Part shown: positions 16,353 through 24,838 of the stretch, piece after piece
Numbering within the stretch: position 1 is the stretch's first letter
How the letters are laid out: each line of letters opens with the position of its first letter
NCBI RefSeq assembly: GCF_000711725.1
Contig: NZ_JONP01000011.1
Location: forward strand, 62,001 to 126,000
Length of the DNA: 64,000 nucleotides
Direction: 5' to 3'
From: Roseomonas aerilata DSM 19363
GTDB lineage: Bacteria; Pseudomonadota; Alphaproteobacteria; Acetobacterales; Acetobacteraceae
Made by a program: the position numbers and the translations under genes
Notes under the pieces: generated by a model
The model's database searches: none
The model's input: only the letters and a program-made list of their open reading frames with translations
What the model was told of the DNA's origin: nothing

Positions 16353-17579
16353 ATGACCACTCGCCAGGAGAAGCCGATCCTCATCGCCGGTGGCGGCATC
16401 GGCGGGCTGGCCGCGGCCCTCGGGCTCGCCCGCGCCGGCTTCGACGTGACGGTGTTGGAGCGCGCACCGGTGCTGGGCGAGATCGGCGCAGGCATCCAGC
16501 TCGGCCCCAATGCCTTCCAGGCCTTCGACCACCTGGGTATCGGCGACGCGGCGCGGGCCATGGCCGTCTACGTGGACCAGCTTCGGTTGATGGACGCGCT
16601 GACGGCCGAGGACATCGCCACCATCGACCTGAAGGAGCCCTTCCGCCGCCGCTTCGGCAACCCCTACGCCGTCGTGCATCGGGGCGACCTGCACGGCGTG
16701 TTTCTCCGCGCCTGCGAGGCGAGTCCGCGCATCACGCTGCGCACCGGCTGCGCGGTCATGGATTACGAGCAGGATGGCAGCGGCGTGACGGCCCTTCTGC
16801 AATCCGGCGAGGCGGTTCCGGGTTCCGTGCTGATCGGAGCGGACGGATTGTGGTCTCGCATCCGCACCCGCGTCGTGGGCGATGGCCCGCCGCGCGTGAC
16901 CGGCCATACCACGTATCGTTCCGTCATCCCGACCGAGCAGATGCCCGAGGACCTGCGCTGGAACGCGGCGACGCTCTGGGCCGGGCCGAAGTGCCACATC
17001 GTCCACTACCCGCTCTCCGGGTGGAAGACCTTCAATCTCGTCGTCACCTACCACAACGACGCGCCAGAGCCGGTGGCCGGCCTACCCGTGGAGGAGGAGG
17101 AGGTGATGCGCGGCTTCGAGCACGTGCATCCTAAGGCGCAGAGCATCATCCGCCACGGGCGGGACTGGAAGCTTTGGGTGCTCTGCGACCGCGATCCCAC
17201 GGAGAGATGGGTGGATGGCCGCGTGGCCGTGCTGGGCGACGCCGCACATCCCACGCTGCAATACCTGGCGCAGGGCGCCTGCATGGCGATGGAGGACGGC
17301 GTCTGCCTCGCCCAAGAGATGGCGGCGCATCCCGGCGATGCGGAGGCGGCGCTGGAAGCCTATCGCCGTCGCCGCGTGCTGCGGACAGCGCGCGTGCAAC
17401 TCCAGTCCCGCGCGGTGGGGGACCACATCTACCACCCGGCTGGCGCACACGCGGCGCTGCGGAACAGCATCATGTCCAGCAAGAGTCAGGAGCAGTGGTA
17501 CGACACGATTCACTGGCTCTACGGCGATACGGGACTGGGGGATGCACCGACCGCAGCGCGGGTGACGGCTGAGGTTTGA
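16353..17579 (+). CDS. FAD-dependent hydroxylase, 3-hydroxybenzoate 6-hydroxylase-like
   Basis: 408 aa group A flavoprotein monooxygenase. GxGxxG ADP-binding motif in LIAGGGIGGLAAALGLA (~10-26), GAGIQLGPNA (~47), the DG motif VLIGADGLWSRIR (~160) and the GD motif VAVLGDAAHPTLQYLAQGA (~290), then MEDG. The closest familiar relatives are 3-hydroxybenzoate 6-hydroxylase and salicylate 1-hydroxylase; pairing with gentisate dioxygenase favours the former, which forms gentisate with NADH and O2. Divergent from gtdA across ~200 nt holding the palindromic promoter. Its 3' end runs into repeat copy 2. Confidence 0.87.
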   Translation: MTTRQEKPILIAGGGIGGLAAALGLARAGFDVTVLERAPVLGEIGAGIQLGPNAFQAFDHLGIGDAARAMAVYVDQLRLMDALTAEDIATIDLKEPFRRRFGNPYAVVHRGDLHGVFLRACEASPRITLRTGCAVMDYEQDGSGVTALLQSGEAVPGSVLIGADGLWSRIRTRVVGDGPPRVTGHTTYRSVIPTEQMPEDLRWNAATLWAGPKCHIVHYPLSGWKTFNLVVTYHNDAPEPVAGLPVEEEEVMRGFEHVHPKAQSIIRHGRDWKLWVLCDRDPTERWVDGRVAVLGDAAHPTLQYLAQGACMAMEDGVCLAQEMAAHPGDAEAALEAYRRRRVLRTARVQLQSRAVGDHIYHPAGAHAALRNSIMSSKSQEQWYDTIHWLYGDTGLGDAPTAARVTAEV

Positions 17580-17590
17580 GGACAGCCGGT

Positions 17591-17850
17591 GCTGGTGACT
17601 CCGGGGAGAGGAAGAAGGAATTCTTCCTCTCCCCGGCCCCCTCTCCATCATCTTCTTCAAGTTTGAGGTAACCTCGCGACCGGTGCGCCTCGGATCCTGG
17701 ATCCAAGGCGACGGCACGCCCAGGAAAGGGCCCCGGGAAACAGAACCGGCCCTTCATCACCGCATCCGCGACAGCCAGATGCGGGTCCAGGGGCCTCAGG
17801 CCCCTGGCGGGTGAGGTCTGGAGAGGGCAGCGCCCTCTCCAGGGCCATCA
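17591..17850 (-). repeat. Multi-hairpin intergenic repeat, copy 2 (inverted)
   Basis: Fills the ~290-nt gap between two convergent genes. Read on the minus strand it parallels copy 1 over its whole length. Stems: CTGGAGAGGGC/GCCCTCTCCAG (17818-17842), CCAGGGGCC/GGCCCCTGG (17787-17807), CCTCGGATC/GATCCAAGG with one mismatch (17688-17708), and a 16-bp perfect stem CCGGGGAGAGGAAGAA with a GGAA loop (17601-17636). The extra hairpin of copy 1 is absent, which explains the ~26-nt length difference. The paired substitutions relative to copy 1 argue that the folded form is conserved. Confidence 0.8.
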
Positions 17851-17870
17851 GCGCCGGACAGTTCAGATCA

Positions 17871-20705
17871 CTACCCGAAGGCCCCGCACTCCAGCGACAC
17901 CACCGCGCTCGCCTCGCGCACCATCGCGAAGAGTTCCCGCAGTGGTTCCATAAGCTCCGCGTGCTCCCTCCCATAGCCGCCGTAGCGGGGCGAGGGCGGT
18001 TCGCCATAGTCCAGCGAGGCGCTGGGCGGTTCGTGGGCGGGGAAGACGCCATCCAGGAGTTTCGCGGCCTCTTCCACGTCCAGGCGCAGCAAGCGGCGAA
18101 GCAGGCCGTCGCGCGTCACGCCGTGACGGGGGGAGAACTCCGGGATGTTTACGGCGCGCATCCAGATCCGGTGTATCAGCAGCAGCCGCAGGGCGTGCAC
18201 GGCGAAGAGGCGGTCTGACATGCGAGGCGCCTCCCCTTCCGCGGGCCATGCGCGGCGCAGGGAGGTCTGGTCGGCGAGCAGGCTGCGAAAGACGCGGCGG
18301 ACGGGATCGCCCAGGCCCTGCTCCTCCAGGGCGGTTGCGACAGCGGAGAGGGAGGCGGCGTTCGCGGGTGTGCGGGCATTGGCCGCGCGGTCGAGCCACA
18401 TGCCGGGATCGACGGTCGCGACGTAGCCACGCAGCACGTCAGGGTCCGAAAGGGAGAGGCCGGCGCGAGCGAAGGCCATGGCGCCGGCGAAGCGGGGGGA
18501 TCTGCGGAGGAGCTCCGCGAAGCCCTCCGGCTCGCGCGAGGCGTTGGCGCCGAGGCCGTGGGTGAGGTTGGCCAGGAAGCCGAGCTGCTGCAGCACGGCA
18601 TTGTTGGGGATGGCGCGAAGCTCGCGCGCGTGGCGGATGGTGGCGGGGCCGCCGGTGTCGCTCTGCCGGGCGACGGGGCGGGAGCCGGTGCGGTCCAGCA
18701 GCGCGGGGCCGAAGCCGCCAAGCAGGCCGGCATAGCCGGGGTCGTCCACCAGCGCGCCCATGGCGCTGCGCATGCCCGCAAAGAGGTCGGCGGCGAAGCC
18801 GGCCTCGGCATAGACGGGATCAGTTACCTCGCCCGGCGGAGGCGCGAACGCGTGCTCGGCGATGCGCGCGACGACGGCATGGGCGAGGGCCGGCGTGCCA
18901 AAGAGCTGGTAGCCGTCGCCACCCTGGAAGCTCGTCTCGATGCGCGTCGGGATGCGGGCGGCGGCGAAGGCGGCGCGGACGGCGGGCGGGTCGAGGTAGT
19001 CGAGGCGCGCGGCGAGGCCGTCGGGATGGCCGCCGCGGCCGAGGCCCTCGCCATGAGTCTCGAAGAGCACGACCTCCAGCGCGCCCAGGCCGTGGCGGGC
19101 GAGAAGGTCGGCGACGCGGAGCTTCAGGCGCTCGATGAGGTGGCTGGCCGCGGGCTGGCCGATATAGCGGCCGGAATCCGAGTAGCCGAACTGCAGGCAG
19201 AGCCGGCCGATGCCGCGGAGGTACTCGCGCCAGTGCGGGGAGCGGAGCGCCTCCTCGATCACGCGCTCGCCGCGGCGCTCCAGGGCCTCCGCTGTCTCGA
19301 AGAGGGGGCTGATCTCGACGTGCCGCTCCACGCCGCAGAGGCGCGCGAGAAAGAGGGCCGCCAGGAGGGTGAACCCGCTCTCGGTCTCCGCAACGAGGAA
19401 GCGCACGGGCTGGGAGGCGTCCACGTGCTTCGTAATCTGGGCGACCGTCATCATCAGGCGCATGGCGCTCGACGACTCCGCGAGGAGGCCGCCGGTGTCG
19501 ACCGGCTCGGGCCTGGCCTCGTCCAGCGCCGCGTTGATGGCGCCGAAGAGGGCGCGGCGGCGTGCGGCGTCGTCGGGCGCGCCGCCGAGGGCGGGCACGC
19601 GCAGCCGCGCGGCGTTGTGGAGCTGCGCCGAGTTAAGGCGCGTGTGGGTCTGGGCGAGCGACAGCCCGTGGGCCGCGAGCCCCGCGCGGGCGACGCAGAG
19701 GGCGAGGCGTGCCTGATCGTCGGGCGCCGCGTCGATGGCGGCGCCGAAGAGCTCCAGCAGGGGCTCGGGCGTGGTCAGCGCCTCCTCCCGCCGGCCGACG
19801 AGGAGCCTCGCGAAGCGCTGGGCCGCCTCGGGCTCCGGTGTGCCCGGCGGCGGGCAGGCCATGATCTGCGCGCGCACGGCGTCCAGCGCGGTAGCAAGGC
19901 GGTCCAGCAGCGGTTGGGTGGCATCGAGGGCGAGGGCGGCGATCTGCGCCTCCAGCCGGGCGAGGCCAAGTTCCTTCATCCGCAGGCGCAGGCGCAGCGT
20001 GTCCTGCCAGCCGATATCGGTCCGCCCATCCGTGTCGTAGCCGACCCAGGAGGAGAGGAGGACGGGAGCGGGCATGAGGGTTCGCCAACGGTCCTGCCAG
20101 GTGTCGCGCGCGACCGCCAGGAAGGCGGCGGCCAGACGGTCCAGCGCATCCCGCCCGTTGGCGATGGCGGCAACGGCCTGGGTGAACTCCTCCTCCAGGT
20201 CGGGCGGCACGGGGCGCAGCGGCAGGCCGGGGGGCGGGGGCGTGCCGCAGGCGGCCTCGGCCAGGGCGCGATTGGTGTCGCGCGGCAGGGAGAAGGTTGG
20301 GTGGGCGGTGAAGACGGCCGCGGCGCGCGGTCGCTCGCAGGCCTGGCGGAAGGCGGCGAAGGGAACGGGGCTGTCGGCGGGGTCCGGGCGCGCGGTGCGA
20401 CTGGCGACCGCGATGAGGGCTGCGTCGGTCGCTCCGGCATCGGTGCCGCCGAGCTTGCGGGCAAGGGATGCCGCGCGGTCGGCGAAGGCGAGGTCGCCGA
20501 TGTGCCGCAGCGCCGCGCGCAGGTCGGGCAGGGTCAGCTCGCCGTCATCCAGGCGGCGGCTCAGGGACAGGGCCATGGCCAGGACGGGCGCGCCGAAGGG
20601 ATCGCCCCGGCCCTGCGCGCGGGCCTTCGCGGCCATGGCGAGAAGGTCGGGACCGGGGACGGCCGCGCGATGAGGGTCGGGCGCCTCGGCGGAATGCTGG
20701 TCCAT
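17871..20705 (-). CDS. ppc: Phosphoenolpyruvate carboxylase, divergent type
   Basis: 944 aa, the length expected for PEP carboxylase, which adds bicarbonate to PEP to form oxaloacetate. Recognisable blocks: VFTAHPTFSL (catalytic-His motif, usually TAHPTE), LSSWVGYDTDGRTDIG (usually GGDRDGNP), FGYSDSGRYIGQPAA (usually GYSDS-KD-G), FETHGEGLGRGGHP (usually HGRGG-GRGGGP) and the QLGFLANLTHGLGANA region. His and Arg/Gly-rich active-site elements persist, but several invariant residues differ. It is therefore a distant member, perhaps still active, perhaps altered. Start MDQHSAEA at 20705. Divergent from nasT across 130 nt; convergent with the FAD hydroxylase. Confidence 0.75.
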   Translation of the reverse strand: MDQHSAEAPDPHRAAVPGPDLLAMAAKARAQGRGDPFGAPVLAMALSLSRRLDDGELTLPDLRAALRHIGDLAFADRAASLARKLGGTDAGATDAALIAVASRTARPDPADSPVPFAAFRQACERPRAAAVFTAHPTFSLPRDTNRALAEAACGTPPPPGLPLRPVPPDLEEEFTQAVAAIANGRDALDRLAAAFLAVARDTWQDRWRTLMPAPVLLSSWVGYDTDGRTDIGWQDTLRLRLRMKELGLARLEAQIAALALDATQPLLDRLATALDAVRAQIMACPPPGTPEPEAAQRFARLLVGRREEALTTPEPLLELFGAAIDAAPDDQARLALCVARAGLAAHGLSLAQTHTRLNSAQLHNAARLRVPALGGAPDDAARRRALFGAINAALDEARPEPVDTGGLLAESSSAMRLMMTVAQITKHVDASQPVRFLVAETESGFTLLAALFLARLCGVERHVEISPLFETAEALERRGERVIEEALRSPHWREYLRGIGRLCLQFGYSDSGRYIGQPAASHLIERLKLRVADLLARHGLGALEVVLFETHGEGLGRGGHPDGLAARLDYLDPPAVRAAFAAARIPTRIETSFQGGDGYQLFGTPALAHAVVARIAEHAFAPPPGEVTDPVYAEAGFAADLFAGMRSAMGALVDDPGYAGLLGGFGPALLDRTGSRPVARQSDTGGPATIRHARELRAIPNNAVLQQLGFLANLTHGLGANASREPEGFAELLRRSPRFAGAMAFARAGLSLSDPDVLRGYVATVDPGMWLDRAANARTPANAASLSAVATALEEQGLGDPVRRVFRSLLADQTSLRRAWPAEGEAPRMSDRLFAVHALRLLLIHRIWMRAVNIPEFSPRHGVTRDGLLRRLLRLDVEEAAKLLDGVFPAHEPPSASLDYGEPPSPRYGGYGREHAELMEPLRELFAMVREASAVVSLECGAFG

Positions 20706-20835
20706 CGTTCTGCTCTCGCTCCGTGCCGGGGCCCATCGCAAGAACGGGCGCCCCTCAGAGGGTGGGGGCGGCGACGGCTCTGGCAAAGGCCTTGCGTGTG
20801 CGGCGCAGCACGCCGGCAAGGGCCGGGGGCGTTTC

Positions 20836-21411
20836 GTGGAGGCCGAAAGCCTGCGGGTTCTGCTGGTGGATGCGGATGCGGATCGGGCGGCTCTGGTCTC
20901 GTCCGGGCTGGAGGCGGCGGGCTACGAGGTGGTCGCGCTGGTCTCCGACACGGCGGACCTGACGCGGCTGGCGCGTGAATCGGGGGCGGAGGTCATTGTC
21001 TGCGACCTCGATGACCCTGGCCGCGACGCGCTGGAGAGCATGCGCGCCCTCAACCGTGACGAGCCGCGGCCCGTGGTGCTCTTCGCCGAGCGCGGCGAGC
21101 CCGAGCAGATCGAGGCCGCGCTCGAGGCTGGGGTGGCCGCCTATGTGGTCGAGGGGCTCGCGCCCGGCCGGGTGCGCCCGGTGATCGAGGTGGCGATCCG
21201 CCGCTTCCGCGCGCACCACGCCATGCGGATGGAGTTGGAGGCGACGCGGGCGACGCTGGCCGCGCGCACGGTGATCGACCGCGCGAAGGCCCGACTGATG
21301 GAGCAAGGGCGGCTGACCGAGGAAGAGGCGTATCGGCGCCTGCGACGGGCAGCCATGGACCAGGGGAAGCGAATCGCAGATGTCGCCCAGGCTTTACTGA
21401 ACAATATTTAA
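20836..21411 (+). CDS. nasT: NasT, ANTAR-domain transcription antiterminator
   Basis: 191 aa. N-terminal receiver-like domain (LRVLLVDADADRAAL, IVCDLDDPGRDAL, VVLFAERG) and C-terminal ANTAR RNA-binding domain (VIDRAKARLMEQGRLTEEEAYRRLRRAAMDQGKRIADVAQALL). NasT binds a leader RNA to let transcription proceed into nitrate-assimilation genes; NasS holds it inactive without nitrate. The receiver lacks the normal acceptor context (DLDDPG), consistent with control by protein-protein contact. GTG start near 20836. The 213-nt spacer to nasS is a candidate target RNA. Confidence 0.92.
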   Translation: MEAESLRVLLVDADADRAALVSSGLEAAGYEVVALVSDTADLTRLARESGAEVIVCDLDDPGRDALESMRALNRDEPRPVVLFAERGEPEQIEAALEAGVAAYVVEGLAPGRVRPVIEVAIRRFRAHHAMRMELEATRATLAARTVIDRAKARLMEQGRLTEEEAYRRLRRAAMDQGKRIADVAQALLNNI

Positions 21412-21624
21412 GCATTCGGCACGTTATACGTGCTTATTCGCCGCACTTCTAACAAGACTGCCCGCAGGAGCAGCAATTTTCCTCTTGCCGTGCTGCGCCG
21501 CGATATGGTGATTGAGGGCATGGGGATGGACTGCAACGGCGTAGTCCCCTGCCCTCCCCGATCAGCCAACCGGCGGTCCAATGGCGGCCCGCCTCCCGGT
21601 TCCCCAGGGAACCCCGGAGCGCGC
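21412..21624 (+). promoter_or_regulatory. nasT-nasS leader with several dyads
   Basis: Spacer between nasT and nasS in an otherwise gapless operon. Dyads: GCACGT-TAT-ACGTGC (21419-21433); GCAGCA ... TGCTGC around 21470-21496; a larger stem from GGGCATGGGGA to TCCCCTGCCC (about 21517-21556) enclosing GGACT/AGTCC; and GGTTCC-CCAG-GGAACC (about 21598-21613) just before the nasS ribosome-binding site. ANTAR targets are paired hairpins ahead of a terminator. I cannot assign the canonical hexaloops with confidence, so this is a candidate target only. Confidence 0.45.
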
Positions 21625-22695
21625 GTGTCGGAAACCGTCCTGCGTCTTGGCTATGTTCCCCTGACCGATGCCGCGCCGCTGATCGTGGCGGATTCGCTGG
21701 ATCTTTTCGCGCAGCACGGGGTTCGGGTCGCACTCTCCGAGGAATCCGCGTGGGCGGCGGTGCGCGACCGGGTGGCCTACGGGCTGCTCGACGGCGCGCA
21801 TATGCTCGCGCCGATGCCGATCGCGCTCGCCTGCGGGCTGGGCGGGGTGCGCGCGATGCTCTCGGTCGGTGCCGGGATCGGCCGCAACGGCAACACCCTC
21901 ACCCTTTCGCCGGCGATGACGGAGGAAGCAGGGCTCGACGCAGCAGGGACTCCGCTGCGGGCAGATACCTTCGCAAAAGCGGTGCGCCGCCGCGCCGCCG
22001 CGGGGCGGCCGATGGTGCGGCTGGCGGCGGTGTTTCCCTTCTCCTCCCACCATTACCTGCTGCGGCACTGGCTGGCCTCCGGCGGGCTGGACCCGGACCG
22101 TGACCTGCGCCTGGTGGTGGTGCCGCCGCCGCGCACGGCTTCGGCCCTGGCGCGCGGCGAGGTGGACGGCTTCCTCTCTGGCGAACCCTGGGGCAGCCAC
22201 GCGGCCGCGCTCGGCGTGGGGCGGGTGGCGCTGACCGGCGGCGACATTTGGCCGGACCATCCGGAGAAGGTGCTCGCCTTCCGTCCCGGCCTGCCCGCCT
22301 ATCAGGCGGTGGCGGTCACCGCCGCCGTGATCGCGGCGGCGCGCTGGCTCGACGATCCCGCGAACCGCGACGAGGCCGCCCGCCTGATGCACGAGCGGGT
22401 CTTCCCGGCCATGGACCGCGCAACGGTGCGGCTGGCGCTGAATGGCCTGATCCCGACCGCGAACGGCACGCGCGCCCTGGCCGCACCGATGCGCTTCCGC
22501 GAGGCGACTCTGGCCCGCCCGGAAGCCGCGGCCTGGTGGCTGCGGCAGATGCGTCGTTGGGGGCACGTGCCCGAGGCCGTGCCCGATTCCGATGCCCTTG
22601 CCGCCTATGGCGACGCCACCTGGCGCGCCGCCGCCGCCCTGCTGGGCGAATCCGAACCCGAGACCGTCACCCTTCCCAAGGAGATCGCCGCGTGA
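21625..22695 (+). CDS. nasS: NasS, cytoplasmic nitrate sensor
   Basis: 356 aa of the NrtA/CmpA nitrate-binding fold but without a signal peptide, the hallmark of NasS. The GTG at 21625 (preceded by CCCGGAG) starts directly at the fold: SETVLRLGYVPLTDAAPLIV. Shared family motifs: DGAHMLAPMPIAL, FPFSSHHYLLRHWLASGGLDPD, VVVPPPRTASALARGEVDGF, SGEPWGSHAA and DHPEKVLAF. NasS binds nitrate/nitrite and then releases NasT. An upstream in-frame start (21430) would run through the structured leader and is rejected. Its stop overlaps the nrtA GTG (GTGA). Confidence 0.9.
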   Translation: MSETVLRLGYVPLTDAAPLIVADSLDLFAQHGVRVALSEESAWAAVRDRVAYGLLDGAHMLAPMPIALACGLGGVRAMLSVGAGIGRNGNTLTLSPAMTEEAGLDAAGTPLRADTFAKAVRRRAAAGRPMVRLAAVFPFSSHHYLLRHWLASGGLDPDRDLRLVVVPPPRTASALARGEVDGFLSGEPWGSHAAALGVGRVALTGGDIWPDHPEKVLAFRPGLPAYQAVAVTAAVIAAARWLDDPANRDEAARLMHERVFPAMDRATVRLALNGLIPTANGTRALAAPMRFREATLARPEAAAWWLRQMRRWGHVPEAVPDSDALAAYGDATWRAAAALLGESEPETVTLPKEIAA

Positions 22696-23957
22696 CCCTT
22701 CATCGCAGGCAAGCCATCGCCGCCACGGCGGCGCTCTTCGCCGCCGCGCGTGCCACGACGCCGCGCGGCGCCTTCGCGCAATCCGCCACCACGCCTGAGG
22801 TGAGGAAGGCCACGCTCGGCTACATCGCGCTGACGGACGCGGCGCCGCTGATCATCGCGAAGGAGAAGGGCTTCTTCGCCAAGCACGGCATGCCCGAGGT
22901 GGAGGTCTCCAAGCAGGCGAGCTGGGGGGCCACGCGCGACAACCTCGTTCTCGGCGGCGGCGCGGGCGGGATCGACGGCGCGCATATCCTAACGCCCCTG
23001 CCCTATCTCATGCACACCGGGCGCGTGACGCAGAACAACCAGCCGGTGGCGATGGCGATCCTCGCGCGGCTGAACACAAACGGCCAGGGACTGTCGGTCG
23101 CCGAGAAGCACAAGGGGACGGGCGTGCGGCTCGATGCCGCGCCGCTCAAGCGCGTGCTGACGGCCGAGAGCAAGGTCGCCATGACCTTCCGCGGCGGCAC
23201 GCACGACCTCTGGATCCGCTACTGGCTGGCCGCCGGCGGCATCGATCCGGATCGCGAGGTGCAGACCATCGTCGTGCCGCCGCCGCAGATGGTGGCGAAC
23301 ATGAAGGTCGGCACGATGGACGCCTTCTGCGTGGGCGAGCCCTGGAACGACCAGCTGGTGAACCAGAAGATCGGCTTCACCGCCGCCGTGACGGGCGAGC
23401 TGTGGCGTGACCACCCGGAGAAGTCGTTCGCCATGCGCGCCGACTGGGTAGCGGCCAACCCACACGCGGCCGAGGCGCTGACCGCCGCCGTGATCGAGGC
23501 GCAGCGCTGGTGCGACGCGGATGCGAACCGGCAGGAGATGTGCACGATCATCGGCCGCCGCGCCTGGTTCAACGTGCCGGTCGCCGACATCATCGACCGC
23601 ACGCGCGGCAACATCGACTACGGCGACGGCCGCAAGGTCGAGAACTCGCCCTTGCTGATGAAGTTCTGGCGCGATCACGCCTCCTATCCCTTCCGCAGCC
23701 ACGAGGCGTGGTTCCTGACCGAGGATATCCGCTGGGGCGTGCTGCCGGAGAACACGGACACGGCGAAGCTCATCGGTGAGGTGAACCGCGAGGGGATCTG
23801 GCGCGCGGCCGCGGCCCGCGCCGGCGTGCCCAACGCCGAGATGCCGAGCGGCACCTCCCGCGGGCGCGAGACCTTCTTCGACGGCAAGGTCTTCGATCCC
23901 GAGAACCCGGCGGCCTATCTCGCCTCGCTTTCCATCAAGAAGATCGGAGCGGCCTGA
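22692..23957 (+). CDS. nrtA: Nitrate ABC transporter substrate-binding protein NrtA
   Basis: 421 aa, a close relative of NasS with an added Tat-like export signal (MTLHRRQAIAATAALFAAAR, cleavage near FAQ-SA). Conserved blocks: KATLGYIALTDAAPLIIAKE, GIDGAHILTPLPYLMHTG, MTFRGGTHDLWIRYWLAAGG, VVPPPQMVANMKVGTMDAF, VGEPWNDQLV, DHPEKSFAMR and the C-terminal YPFRSHEAWFLTEDIRWG. It captures nitrate in the periplasm for NrtBC. The GTG start overlaps the nasS stop; nrtB follows after 2 nt. Confidence 0.93.
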   Translation: MTLHRRQAIAATAALFAAARATTPRGAFAQSATTPEVRKATLGYIALTDAAPLIIAKEKGFFAKHGMPEVEVSKQASWGATRDNLVLGGGAGGIDGAHILTPLPYLMHTGRVTQNNQPVAMAILARLNTNGQGLSVAEKHKGTGVRLDAAPLKRVLTAESKVAMTFRGGTHDLWIRYWLAAGGIDPDREVQTIVVPPPQMVANMKVGTMDAFCVGEPWNDQLVNQKIGFTAAVTGELWRDHPEKSFAMRADWVAANPHAAEALTAAVIEAQRWCDADANRQEMCTIIGRRAWFNVPVADIIDRTRGNIDYGDGRKVENSPLLMKFWRDHASYPFRSHEAWFLTEDIRWGVLPENTDTAKLIGEVNREGIWRAAAARAGVPNAEMPSGTSRGRETFFDGKVFDPENPAAYLASLSIKKIGAA

Positions 23958-23959
23958 GC

Positions 23960-24826
23960 ATGAACGCGACCGTCCAGACCCCGGTGGCGGCGGCGCCGGC
24001 CGTCACCCAGTCCGCGCCGATGCCGGCACCGAGCCTGGGCGCGCGCATCCGCCCCCTTGCCGAGCGCGTGCTGCCGCCCCTTGTGGTGGTGCTGGCGCTC
24101 GTCGGCCTGTGGGAGGTGGTGGCGAGCGGCCCCGGCGCCACGCTGCCGCCGCCCTCCAAGGTGTGGACGGACGCGCATGACCTCATCGTCGATCCCTTCT
24201 TCGATCGCGGCGGGCTGGACAAGGGGCTGTTCTGGCACCTGCTGGCCAGCCTGCAGCGCGTGGCGGTGGGCTTCGCGCTCTCGGCCGTCATCGGGATCGC
24301 GGTGGGGCTGCTGATCGGCACCTCGAAGCTCGCGATGCGGGGCCTGGACCCGATCTTCCAGGTGCTGCGCACCGTGCCGCCGCTCGCCTGGCTGCCGCTC
24401 TCGCTCGCCGCCTTCCGCGAGGCGCAGCCCTCGGCGATCTTCGTGATCTTCATCACCTCCGTCTGGCCGATCATCATCAACACGGCCGTCGGCGTGAGGA
24501 ACGTGCCGCAGGACTACCGCAACGTGGCCGCCGTCATCCGACTGCGCGGGCCGGCCTACTGGGTGCGGATCATCCTGCCGGCGGCGGCGCCCTACATCTT
24601 CACCGGGCTCCGCATCGGCGTCGGGCTCTCCTGGCTCGCGATCATCGCGGCGGAGATGCTCATCGGCGGCGTCGGGATCGGGTTCTTCATCTGGGACGCG
24701 TGGAACTCCTCCAACCTGTCCGACATCATCGTGGCCCTCACCTATGTCGGCCTTGTCGGCTTCGCGCTGGACCGCGCCATGGCGCTGGTCGGGCATCTCG
24801 TCACCCGCGGCACGGCGACGGTCTGA
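23960..24826 (+). CDS. nrtB: Nitrate ABC transporter permease NrtB
   Basis: 288 aa inner-membrane permease of the NrtB/SsuC/TauC family: about six membrane segments (LPPLVVVLALVGLWEVVAS, VGFALSAVIGIAVGLLIG, AIFVIFITSVWPIIINT, LSWLAIIAAEMLIGG among them). The coupling-helix region is VIRLRGPAYWVRIILPAAAPYIFTG. The Ala/Pro/Thr-rich first 35 residues are an unstructured cytoplasmic leader. It sits between the receptor and ATPase genes of the same transporter. Confidence 0.93.
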   Translation: MNATVQTPVAAAPAVTQSAPMPAPSLGARIRPLAERVLPPLVVVLALVGLWEVVASGPGATLPPPSKVWTDAHDLIVDPFFDRGGLDKGLFWHLLASLQRVAVGFALSAVIGIAVGLLIGTSKLAMRGLDPIFQVLRTVPPLAWLPLSLAAFREAQPSAIFVIFITSVWPIIINTAVGVRNVPQDYRNVAAVIRLRGPAYWVRIILPAAAPYIFTGLRIGVGLSWLAIIAAEMLIGGVGIGFFIWDAWNSSNLSDIIVALTYVGLVGFALDRAMALVGHLVTRGTATV

Positions 24827-24838
24827 GGAACGGCACCC

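Noticed and set aside
14786-17850. Composite transposon bounded by inverted repeats
   Set aside because: No transposase inside or nearby, no target-site duplications seen, and the ends are hairpin clusters rather than terminal repeats. A non-autonomous element remains possible.
21430-21624. Longer nasS start at 21430
   Set aside because: The extension would translate the structured leader and has a non-conserved Arg/Ser/Pro-rich sequence; the GTG at 21625 has CCCGGAG and begins at the conserved fold.
22248-22691. N-terminal extension of NrtA from 22248
   Set aside because: It lies in another frame of nasS with Arg/Gly/Ala-rich translation; the GTG at 22692 gives a proper Tat-like signal and couples to the nasS stop.
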